Part shown: piece by piece, positions 24,390 through 32,179 of the stretch
Layout: each line of letters begins with the position of its first letter
Position numbering within the stretch: the stretch's first letter is position 1
Assembly: GCA_036510065.1 (NCBI GenBank)
Contig: DATCEO010000024.1
Location: 1 to 64,000, forward strand
Length of the DNA: 64,000 bases
Direction of reading: 5' to 3'
Origin: DASUBV01 sp036510065
GTDB taxonomy: Bacteria; Actinomycetota; Actinomycetes; Streptosporangiales; Streptosporangiaceae
Made by a program: the position numbers and the translations under genes
Notes under the pieces: generated by a model
The model's input: only the letters and a program-made list of their open reading frames with translations
The model's database searches: none
Told to the model about the DNA's origin: nothing

Positions 24390-26864
24390 CTACCCGGTCC
24401 TGACCCGGGTACCGGCCGGGTCGTACGGCGGCCGCAGTCCGGCGGTGGCCGGCACGAGCTGACCGCCGACGTTGACCTCATAGGTCCCGGCGGCCAGGAA
24501 GGCGGCCGTGACCCGCTCGCCCGCCGGGTCGCGGATGTAGCCCAGCCCGACCGCCGCGCCGAGCGTCTCGCCCCACGCCGCCGAGGTCACCTGGCCGACG
24601 GGCATTCCGTCGCGCACGATCAGCTCACCGCCCCACATCATCACGTCGGGGTCGCGCAGGACCAGTGAGGCCAGCCGGCGGCGCGGCCCGGCCGCCCGCG
24701 CCTTCTCGACGGCCTCCCGGCCGAGGAAGCTGACGTCGCTGCCCAGCTTGCAGGCGAACTGCAGCCCCGCCTCCACCGGGTTGTAGTCCGGGGTGAGCTC
24801 GCGGCCGAACGCGCGGTAACCCTTCTCGAGCCGCAGCGACTCGATCGCGTAGTAGCCCGCGTTCACCACCCCGAGGTCGGCGCCGGCGGACATGAGGTCC
24901 TCATACACGCCCACAGCAAATTCGGTAGTAACGCACAGTTCCCAGCCCAGCTCGCCCACATAGGTAATCCTGGTCGCCCGGACGGTGGCGTAGCCCAGGT
25001 CGATCATCGCGCTGCTGCCGAAGCCGAACGCGGCGTCGCTCAGGTCGCGCCGGGTCAGCCGGGCCAGCAGGTCCCGCGACCGCGGCCCCATGACCCCGTA
25101 GACGGCATAGGCGGATGTCACGTCGACCAGCGTGGCCCGGCTGCCTGCGGGCATCCGGCGCCGGATGTGGTCGCCGTCCCGCTCGCTCGTGGCGGCGCTG
25201 GCGACCAGCAGGAATTCGTCGGCTGACAGCCGGGTGACGGTCAGGTCTGACTCGTAGGTCCCGCGGTCGTTCAGCATGCCCGTGTAGACGGTCCGGCCCG
25301 GCGCGACGGCCACGTCGTTGGTGCACAGCCACTGCAGGGCGGCCTCCGCGTCCGGCCCGGTGACCAGGTACTTGGAGAAGGAGGTCTGGTCGAAGACCGC
25401 CACCGCGCGCCGGGTGGCGAGCTGCTCGGCCGATGACCACGGCTGCCAGTTCTGCTTGCCCCAGGAGTACTCGATCCGCGGCTGCTCCCCCGGCGGGGCG
25501 AAGAAGTTGGCCCGCTCCCAGCCCATCCTGGAGCCGAAGCAGGAGTTGGCCGCGCGCAGCAGGTGGTAAGCGGGCGAGCGGCGGAACGGCCGGGCCGTCT
25601 CCAGCTCCCGGTTCGGCCAGGGCACGGCGTAGTGCAGGCCGAGGACCTCGGCGACCCGGTCCCGCAGCCACTGGTTGTTGCCGTTGAAGGCCGCGAACCG
25701 CCGGATGTCGACGGCCGTCAGGTCGCCCGCGGGCTGGCCCTCGGTGATCCACTGCGCCAGCGCCAGGCCCGCCCCGCCGGCCGAGGCGATCCCGACGGAG
25801 TTGAAGCCGGCCGCGACGAAGAAATTGGCCAGGTCCGGCGCCTCACCGAGGATGAACTGGTTGTCGGGGGTGAAGCTCTCGGGTCCGTTATAAAACTTCT
25901 TGACTCCGGTCTGACGCAGCGCGGGGATGCGAGTCAGGGCGCTTTCCAGGAGCACGCCGAAGTGCTCCCAGTCCTCGGGCAGCAGCTGGAACTCGAAGGG
26001 CACCGGGATGGCGTCCGGGGCCACCCACGGCTTGGCCTCAGGCTCGAAGCCGCCCACGACCAGGCCGCCGACCTCCTCCTTGAAGTAGGTGTAGCCGTCG
26101 GGGTCGCGCAGGATGGGCAGGTCCGGGTGCACGCCGTCGATCTGGTCGGTGACCACGTAGAAGTGCTCGGCGGAGTGCAGCGGCACGGTGACCCCGCACA
26201 GCTGCCCGACCTGCTTGGCCCACTGCCCGGCGCAGTTGACGACGACCTCCGCCTCGACGTCACCCCGGTCCGTGCGCACGCCAGTGACACGGCGCGGCGC
26301 CCCGGCGGTCAGGATTCCGGTCACGGTCGTGCGCTCGCGGATGACGGCGCCGCGCTGCCGGGCGCCGCGGGCCAGCGCCGCGGTCAGGTCGGTCGGATTG
26401 GCCCGGCCGTCGCCGGGCAGCCAGATGGCCCCGAGCAGATCGGCGGTCTCCATGATCGGGTACAGCTCGGCCGCCCGCCGCGGGCTGATCAGCTCGCAGT
26501 CCAGCTGGTAGGCGGTCGCGGTGGCCGCCGTCCGGGCCAGGGCCGCCATCCTTTCCGGCGTCCGGGCCACCGTGACGCCGCCGCAGCGCCGGAACCCGGT
26601 GGCCAGGCCGGTCTCTGTCTCCAGCCGGTCGTACAGCTGCGTGGAGTACTGCACCAGCCGGGTGCCAGCCTCCGACGCCCGCAACTGCCCGACCAGGCCG
26701 GCCGCGTGCCAGGTGGTGCCGCAGGAGAGCTGGCCCTGCTCCAGGAGCAGGACGTCGGTCCAGCCGAGCATGGTCAGGTGGTAGGCCACGCTGGTCCCGA
26801 TCACCCCGCCGCCGATGATGACCACCCGGGCACGAGATGGCAGTGAGCCGGTACTCGTCGGCAC
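24390..26864 (-). CDS. FAD-dependent dimethylglycine/sarcosine-type dehydrogenase with GcvT domain
   Basis: 824 residues from a GTG start (GGAG upstream). An N-terminal Rossmann motif VVIIGGGVIGTSVAYHL, then GTTWHAAGLVGQ with the His of covalent-FAD family members, forms the DAO domain (1-400). A FAO-type middle domain and a C-terminal folate-binding aminomethyltransferase domain follow (about 460-820; VGELGWELCV, NAGYYAIESLRLEKG). Such enzymes demethylate dimethylglycine or sarcosine, passing formaldehyde to tetrahydrofolate. In operon with sdaA and the kinase-like gene 4 nt upstream. The exact substrate is not decidable from sequence. Confidence 0.85.
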   Translation of the reverse strand: MPTSTGSLPSRARVVIIGGGVIGTSVAYHLTMLGWTDVLLLEQGQLSCGTTWHAAGLVGQLRASEAGTRLVQYSTQLYDRLETETGLATGFRRCGGVTVARTPERMAALARTAATATAYQLDCELISPRRAAELYPIMETADLLGAIWLPGDGRANPTDLTAALARGARQRGAVIRERTTVTGILTAGAPRRVTGVRTDRGDVEAEVVVNCAGQWAKQVGQLCGVTVPLHSAEHFYVVTDQIDGVHPDLPILRDPDGYTYFKEEVGGLVVGGFEPEAKPWVAPDAIPVPFEFQLLPEDWEHFGVLLESALTRIPALRQTGVKKFYNGPESFTPDNQFILGEAPDLANFFVAAGFNSVGIASAGGAGLALAQWITEGQPAGDLTAVDIRRFAAFNGNNQWLRDRVAEVLGLHYAVPWPNRELETARPFRRSPAYHLLRAANSCFGSRMGWERANFFAPPGEQPRIEYSWGKQNWQPWSSAEQLATRRAVAVFDQTSFSKYLVTGPDAEAALQWLCTNDVAVAPGRTVYTGMLNDRGTYESDLTVTRLSADEFLLVASAATSERDGDHIRRRMPAGSRATLVDVTSAYAVYGVMGPRSRDLLARLTRRDLSDAAFGFGSSAMIDLGYATVRATRITYVGELGWELCVTTEFAVGVYEDLMSAGADLGVVNAGYYAIESLRLEKGYRAFGRELTPDYNPVEAGLQFACKLGSDVSFLGREAVEKARAAGPRRRLASLVLRDPDVMMWGGELIVRDGMPVGQVTSAAWGETLGAAVGLGYIRDPAGERVTAAFLAAGTYEVNVGGQLVPATAGLRPPYDPAGTRVRTG

Positions 26865-26868
26865 GCCC

Positions 26869-27807
26869 TCAGTCTCCTTCCTGGACCTCAGCCAGCAGGC
26901 GCGGCAGGTCCGGCCCGGTGAAGCCGGCCGCGGCGGCCTCGAACTTCTCCATCGCCCACGACCAGAAGTCGAACTCCAGCGGGCTGGTCGCGTGCTGGAT
27001 CGCTCCCCACAGCGTCCAGCCGTACCGGGCCACGAGGCCGAACAGCTCGGCCCGGGCGATCCGGCTGCGCCGGCGGCGACCGTAGTAGGCGGTCACCAGG
27101 TCGGCCAGCCCGGCGGCCGGCAAGCCGCACTCGGCGGCGATGTTGCCGAGCTCGAAGCAGGCGTCGTTGTTGCCCGCGTACTCGTAGTCGATCAGGGCGA
27201 TCCGGTGGCCGTCGTCGATGAAGTTGGCCGCCAGCAGGTCGTTGTGGCAGGGCACGGTGCCCTCGGCGCGCACCGCGAGCGCCGCGCGCGCCGCCTCGAA
27301 AGGGGCGGCCAGGTCGTCGTAGGCGGCCGGCACGGCCATCCCGGCGCAGCGGGCCGCGGCCCGGTAGCGGCCCTGGATCTCGAACATGTCGAAGTCGTTC
27401 ACGAACCGCTGGCCGCGGTGCAGCCGGCGGACGGCGGCGGCGATGCGGGGAATGGCGGGCGCGGCCCGGACATCCTCGTTCCGCAGCGTGCGGCCCGGCA
27501 GGAAGCCCAGGACGAGCACCCGGTCCTGCGGCCGGTACTCGATTACCGGGGCCCCGACGCCGGCTGCCGCCGCGCGCACCGAGTTCTGGTACTCGTGGTC
27601 GCGGTCGATGGCGAGCAGGTCGCCGGAACCGGCCCAGATCCGCGCGACGAACGTGCCCGCGGGGATGGTCACCTTGTAGTTCCGGTTGGTCAGGCCGCCC
27701 GGCAGCTCGTCGATGACCCGCGGCGAGCCGGCCAGGCTGGGCACCCGCCCGATAATCTCCCGGGCATCAGCCGAGACGGTGCCCGCTCGCAGTTCGCTGG
27801 TCACCAC
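26869..27807 (-). CDS. Choline/ethanolamine-kinase-like phosphotransferase
   Basis: 312 residues from GTG 27807 (followed by a second GTG; GGAGGGAGG upstream). LPGGLTNRNYKV is the nucleotide loop, VPCHNDLLAANFI the catalytic (Brenner) motif, and LIDYEYAGNNDACFELGN the Mg-binding motif, closest to the choline/ethanolamine kinase branch of the APH superfamily. It probably phosphorylates choline or a related amino alcohol, or an analogue, in the cytosol. First gene of the operon with the dehydrogenase and sdaA, divergent from an amino-acid permease gene. Confidence 0.8.
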   Translation of the reverse strand: MVTSELRAGTVSADAREIIGRVPSLAGSPRVIDELPGGLTNRNYKVTIPAGTFVARIWAGSGDLLAIDRDHEYQNSVRAAAAGVGAPVIEYRPQDRVLVLGFLPGRTLRNEDVRAAPAIPRIAAAVRRLHRGQRFVNDFDMFEIQGRYRAAARCAGMAVPAAYDDLAAPFEAARAALAVRAEGTVPCHNDLLAANFIDDGHRIALIDYEYAGNNDACFELGNIAAECGLPAAGLADLVTAYYGRRRRSRIARAELFGLVARYGWTLWGAIQHATSPLEFDFWSWAMEKFEAAAAGFTGPDLPRLLAEVQEGD

Positions 27808-27882
27808 CCCGCCTCCCTCCGCCGCTTGCGGCCCTCCCGGCTTTCCCGGCTTCCCGGGCAGGCTACGAGACCGGCCGGAAAA

Positions 27883-27969
27883 GGTCTAGACGCCAGGTCC
27901 CGGCCTGCGGGGAGCTCGCCCCGGAATGGGGGGATGAGCGGCCGGACAAGTGCGGCAATGGGTCTGGAC
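27883..27969. promoter_or_regulatory. Two HutC/DasR-like operator sites in divergent promoter region
   Basis: GGTCTAGAC at 27883-27891 and GGTCTGGAC at 27961-27969 lie 78 bp apart between the divergent kinase operon and the permease. They match the GTCTAGAC core recognised by HutC-subfamily GntR regulators (DasR-type sites). A HutC/UTRA GntR gene lies downstream of the permease at 29748. The pairing is inference. Confidence 0.5.
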
Positions 27970-28037
27970 AGTTAGCGGAAGTCGGCCCTACGCTACGCCT
28001 CATTCCGCAGGTCCGGCAGATCAGGGAGGACCAGGTC

Positions 28038-29588
28038 ATGGGCGCCGAAACGGACGTTACCGGCGGGCAGCAGCGCGACAGCGCCGACCTCGCCCAGTTC
28101 GGCTACAAGCAGGAACTCAAGCGCTCGCTGGGAACGTTCAGCTCGTTCGCGGTGGCCTTCAGCTACATCTCCCCGTCGACCGGCATCTTCACGCTGTTCG
28201 CGCTCGGCCTGACGACGCTCGGCGGCGTCTTCATCTGGACCTGGCCGGTCGTGGCCCTGGGCCAGTTCATCATCGCGCTCAACTTCGCCGAGGTATCGAG
28301 CCACTTCCCGGTGGCCGGCTCGGTCTTCCAGTGGACCAAGTACCTGTCCACCCGGACGTTCTCCTGGTTCACCGGCTAGATCTACCTGTTCGCCGGGATC
28401 CTGACCGTGACCGCGGTCGTGGCCACGCTGCCGCTGGCGCTGATTCCCGCGCTGAACGGCCTGGGCTGGAACAGCCTGGGCGCCGGAAGCTCCCTCCTGC
28501 ACACCCAGCTGATCGTCGCGCTGATCACGCTGGTCGTGATCACCGTGCTCAACATCTACGGCGTCCGGCTGGTCGCGCTGATCAACAACACCGGCGTGCT
28601 GTTCGAGATCCTCGGCATGTTCGTCTTCGCGCTGATCATGATGGCCGTCTACAACCACCAGGGCTTCCACGTGGTGACCAACAGCGGCGGCCTGCACGTC
28701 GGGCCGAACACGTTCCTGGTGGCGATGTTCATGTCGCTGTTCGTGATCTACGGCTTCGACACCGCGTCCACGCTGTCGGAGGAGACCAAGGACCCGCGCC
28801 GGGCCGCGCCGCGGGCGGTGCTGTTCTCGATCGTGGGCGCGTTCGTGATCGGCGGCGTCTTCCTGCTCGGCACCCTGATGGCCATTCCGAACCTGGGCGC
28901 GGCCATCAAGAGCGGCTATGGCCCGGCGCAGATCATCGAGGCCAACTTCCCGCATGCGGTCGCGACTATCTACCTGCTGGTGGTGTCGGCGGCGATCTTC
29001 GTGTGCTGCCTGTCGATCATGGCCGCCACGATCCGGCTGTGCTTCGGGATGTCGCGCGACAACCGCCTGCCCTTCTCCCGGCCGCTGGCCAAGGTGGCAC
29101 CGAGGCTGCACACCCCGGTGTGGAGCTGCGTCGCGATCGCCGTGCTCGCGGCCATCCCGTTCCTCCAGTACTCGGGCGCCGGCATCATCGCCATCGCGGC
29201 GACCGCGATGATCTACCTAAGCTACTTCCTCGGCAACCTGGCGATCTTGCGGGCCCGCCTGCACGGCTGGCCCCGGACCAGGGCGCCATTCCGGCTGGGC
29301 CGCTGGGGCATGCTGGTCAACATCGTTGGCCTGCTGTACGGCGGCGCGATGCTGGTCAACTTCGCCTGGCCGCGGATCCAGAGCAACATGAAGCCCAGCC
29401 AGACGGCCGGCTCGCTCAACTTCCATATCGGGTTCCTCAACGACATCCCGATCCTGTGGACGGTGCTGGTCGTCATCGTGGCGATCGGCGCGGTGTATTA
29501 CCTCATCACCGGGCGCCGCAAGGATGTGGCGCCCATCATGGCGCCGTCCCCGGACGACCCGATCCCGGCGGCGGGCGCGGCCTCGTGA
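28038..29588 (+). pseudogene. APC-family amino-acid permease interrupted by in-frame TAG
   Basis: A 516-codon frame for a 12-span APC permease starts at ATG 28038. KQELKRSLGTFSSFAVAFSY and SPSTGIF are the first-helix signature; YGFDTASTLSEETKDPRRAAP is the mid-protein motif of the amine/amino-acid transporter branch. The frame holds exactly one stop, TAG at 28377-28379, in FSWFTG-stop-IYLFAGI, where Trp (TGG) is expected. No other damage is seen, and codon use is normal on both sides. Its context suggests uptake of the amine degraded by the divergent operon. Confidence 0.85.
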
Positions 29589-29605
29589 CCCGGCGTCGCT
29601 AAAGG

Positions 29606-29648
29606 CGTCCTGACCCAGCCTCGGGATACGCCGTCCTGACCCAGCCTC
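29606..29648. repeat. 17-bp direct repeat downstream of the permease
   Basis: CGTCCTGACCCAGCCTC occurs exactly at 29606-29622 and 29632-29648 (26-bp period) in the gap before the GntR gene. The role is unknown. Confidence 0.8.
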
Positions 29649-29747
29649 CTGAACGGCGGAGTTAAGGTCGGAAGCAGTCACGGCGGCTTGGGGGGCCCGG
29701 TCGCGCGTGTCCGCCACGGCAGTGGCGGCCGCGCAGGAGGACTCAGC

Positions 29748-30626
29748 ATGCAGGCAGAGCAGGGTGCGCTCCGGGACGCTGCCGGGGACTGCCCCGCCGC
29801 GTCGCCGTCGGCCAGGCGCTCGCGGCTGCCCTCGGGCAGTCTGGCCAGGCTCCTGCCGGGCAATCTGGCCAGAGTGCCGCCGGAACTGGTCCGCGGCCTC
29901 GGCCAGACCGTGCACGGCCAGATCGAGGACTGGCTGGCCGGCGCGATCGCGGCGGGCCAGCTAGCGCCCGGCGACCGGCTGCCGGCCGAGCACGACCTCG
30001 CGGCCTGGCTCGGCGTCAGCCGGATGACCCTGCGCCATGCGCTCAGCGAGCTGGCTCAGCGCGGGCTGGTGACCAGGGCCGTCGGCCGCCACGGCGGGAC
30101 CTTCGTGGCCGCGCCCAAGCTGGACCAGGACGTGACGACGCTGGCCGGCTTCTCCGAGCAGTTGCGGCGCCACGGAATGGTGGCGGGGGCGCGGGTGCTG
30201 GCGGCCGCGCAGATCCCGGCCGGCCCGGCCGCCGCCGCGGCCCTGGAGCTCGGCGTCGGTGACCCGGTGCATGAGGTGCGGCGCATCCGGCTCGCGGACG
30301 GGCACCCGATGGTCCTCGAGCACTCGCAGTTCCCGGCGGCCCTGTTTCCCGGCCTGCTCGAGTGCCGCCTGGACGGGTCGCTCTATGAGCTCGCGGAAAA
30401 CAACTTCGGGCAGCGACCGCACCGGGCCAAGGAGACGTTCGAGCCGGTCATCGCCGGCGTCCGGGAGGCGGAGGCCCTGGACGTGGACGAGGGCGCGCCG
30501 CTGATGCTCGTCGAGCGGACCGCCTACTCGCGGGCTGGCCTGCCGCTGGAGTACGCCCGCGACCTGTTCCGGGGCGACCGGACCCGGGTGGTGATCTGGA
30601 CCTCCGAGCTCGTAGGCGAGCTCTAG
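29748..30626 (+). CDS. GntR-family (HutC/UTRA) transcriptional regulator
   Basis: 292 residues from ATG 29748, which has AGGAGGA upstream; an earlier in-frame ATG lacks one. The N-terminal 45 residues are low-complexity (GSLARLLPGNLARVPP). The winged helix follows (LAPGDRLPAEHDLAAWLGVS, RMTLRHALSELAQRGLV), then a UTRA effector domain (about 130-290; MVLEHSQFP, ERTAYSRAGLPLEYARDLFRGDR). UTRA domains bind small sugars, amines or their phosphates. Its likely targets are the divergent permease and kinase-dehydrogenase-sdaA operon. Confidence 0.88.
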   Translation: MQAEQGALRDAAGDCPAASPSARRSRLPSGSLARLLPGNLARVPPELVRGLGQTVHGQIEDWLAGAIAAGQLAPGDRLPAEHDLAAWLGVSRMTLRHALSELAQRGLVTRAVGRHGGTFVAAPKLDQDVTTLAGFSEQLRRHGMVAGARVLAAAQIPAGPAAAAALELGVGDPVHEVRRIRLADGHPMVLEHSQFPAALFPGLLECRLDGSLYELAENNFGQRPHRAKETFEPVIAGVREAEALDVDEGAPLMLVERTAYSRAGLPLEYARDLFRGDRTRVVIWTSELVGEL

Positions 30627-30670
30627 CCGACGGCCCGGCCGGTGCGCCAGGCCAGCCCTCGCTCAGCAGC

Positions 30671-30726
30671 GTGAACGTGCAGTTGCTGACGCTGTTTCGT
30701 CAGCGGATGCACATCCATGACGTTCG
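30671..30726 (+). repeat. Interspersed hairpin repeat, copy 2
   Basis: GTGCAGTTGCTGACGCTGTT and its continuation match the copy at 10342-10392 (opposite strand) at about 42 of 51 positions. Here the inner stem is better: GCTGACG/CGTCAGC around 6 nt, inside GTGCA/TGCAC. It follows the GntR stop by 45 nt, in a 313-nt gene-free gap (30627-30939). Confidence 0.65.
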
Positions 30727-30904
30727 CGCCCCGACTTACCGGACCACAGCTGCCCCTTAAGCCTCGCCGGTCACACCCGTCACCGAGCTGACCGGAGCCC
30801 AGCGTCGTGGCTGGGCCACTGCTGCTGCTGCGACGACAGCGGGTGCCCAGTCACGTCGCTGGTAGGTGACGGCCGAAGCGGGCGGACTTGGCGGAGGCGG
30901 GTGG

Positions 30905-30933
30905 CTGACACGCCGCGCGGCGACCGATAGCGT
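30905..30933 (+). promoter_or_regulatory. Leaderless promoter of the EthD gene
   Basis: CTGACA (30905-30910), 17-bp spacer, TAGCGT (30928-30933), then 6 nt to the ATG at 30940. Transcription would start at the start codon. No ribosome-binding site is present, which supports a leaderless mRNA. Confidence 0.55.
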
Positions 30934-30939
30934 CCTGCC

Positions 30940-31248
30940 ATGACAGTCAAGCTGCTCGTTCTCTATACCCAGCCGACGGACCCGGAGGCGTTCGACCGCC
31001 ACTACCTGAGCATGCACATGCCCCTCGTCCACGCGATGCCGGGGCTGGTGCGGGCCGAGGCCGGCAAGTTCGCCGCCGGACCGGCCGGCGTGCCGCAGCC
31101 TTACTACCGCGGCGCTGAGCTGTGGTTCGCCGACCAGGAGGCGCTGAACGCGGCGTTCGCCTCGGCCGAGGGCAAGGCCGCGGCCGCCGACTACGGGCAG
31201 ATCGCCCCCGAGGGCTCGATCATGCTGGTCCAGGAACTCGACGACTAG
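30940..31248 (+). CDS. EthD-family protein
   Basis: 102 residues forming one ferredoxin-like (dimeric alpha/beta barrel) domain. The EthD pattern is clear: VLYTQPTDPEAFDRHYLSMHMPLVHAMPGLVR, with the His-rich MHMP stretch typical of this group. EthD proteins accompany some ether- or aromatic-degrading systems, but many are orphan. No partner oxygenase is adjacent, so the function is open. It is followed after 7 nt by a TMEM175-type gene and may be co-transcribed. Confidence 0.85.
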   Translation: MTVKLLVLYTQPTDPEAFDRHYLSMHMPLVHAMPGLVRAEAGKFAAGPAGVPQPYYRGAELWFADQEALNAAFASAEGKAAAADYGQIAPEGSIMLVQELDD

Positions 31249-31255
31249 CCCCCGC

Positions 31256-32125
31256 ATGTCGGACGGAATTCCCAACACAGGCGCCACTCCCGGCACAGGC
31301 GTCACTCCCGCCACGGGCCAAGGCCGGCGCGCCGGCTACGGGCCGGCAGTCAGGCCGGCTCGCACTCGCACCCGCGGCACAGCCGGGGTGATAGCCCGCC
31401 GGGGACACCTGGAGTACGACCGCGTCCTGTTCTTCAGCGACGCGGTTTTCGCCATCGCGATCACCCTGCTGATCGTGGAGCTGCCGGCTCCGATCGAGAA
31501 TGCCCTGGACCGGCACCTGCCCATCCATTCGGGCCAGCTGCTGAGGGACGCGGCCGCCACCAGCATTCTCGGCTTCGGGATCAGCTTCGGGGTGATTGGC
31601 CTGTTCTGGGTGGGCCACCACGGGGTGTTTCGCTACGTGAAGGCCATCGACCGCCCGCTGCTGCTGCTGAACCTGCTGTTCCTGGGGACGATCGCGTTCC
31701 TGCCCTATCCGACCGATCTGCTCAGCAGCGTGTCGGATCAGAAGCCGGCCGTGGTCTTCTATGCCGTCTGCGCGGGGGCGGCCGGCCTGATCGAGACCAT
31801 CATGTGGATCTACGCCACGCGCTCCCGGGCCGGCCTGGTGGTGGGGGTCAGCCCGGGCACCCGGCGGCTGATCCTGGCCCGCACCGCCCGGGTCCCCTTG
31901 GTCTTCGCCATCTCGATCGTGATCGCCCAGTTCTCGGCGCGGGCGGCCACCTACTTCTGGCTGGCGATCGTGGTGACCGGCATCGCCGCCAATCACTTCT
32001 ACGGGCGCCACGAGACCGCCGAGGTGCCTGGCCCCGACACTCCCGACACTCCCGACAGCCCCGAAGACTCCGAGGCCCCCGAGGGCCCGGCGGACGCGGC
32101 CCCGGACCCCGCCGCCACGCCCTGA
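31256..32125 (+). CDS. TMEM175-family (DUF1211) potassium-channel-like protein
   Basis: 289 residues. A hydrophilic N-terminus (1-55) is followed by six membrane segments; the first carries the family motif FFSDAVFAIAITLLIVELP, which lines the pore in characterised bacterial TMEM175 channels. The C-terminal tail (about 255-289) is Pro/Asp/Glu/Ala-rich with TPDTPDSPED repeats. ATG 31256 is the first start after the EthD stop, but an internal start near HLEYDRVLFF is possible. Probably a tetrameric cation leak channel in the membrane. Confidence 0.8.
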   Translation: MSDGIPNTGATPGTGVTPATGQGRRAGYGPAVRPARTRTRGTAGVIARRGHLEYDRVLFFSDAVFAIAITLLIVELPAPIENALDRHLPIHSGQLLRDAAATSILGFGISFGVIGLFWVGHHGVFRYVKAIDRPLLLLNLLFLGTIAFLPYPTDLLSSVSDQKPAVVFYAVCAGAAGLIETIMWIYATRSRAGLVVGVSPGTRRLILARTARVPLVFAISIVIAQFSARAATYFWLAIVVTGIAANHFYGRHETAEVPGPDTPDTPDSPEDSEAPEGPADAAPDPAATP

Positions 32126-32179
32126 GCCCCGGACCCCCGCCGATCCGCCCCGGTCAGCGTCGCGAACTCCGGGGACCTG

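Noticed and set aside
22438..28379. Pyrrolysine-type recoding of TAG
   Set aside because: TAG is also used as a normal terminal stop (for example aspC), and no pyl genes or SECIS/PYLIS-like context is visible; kept only as an open question.
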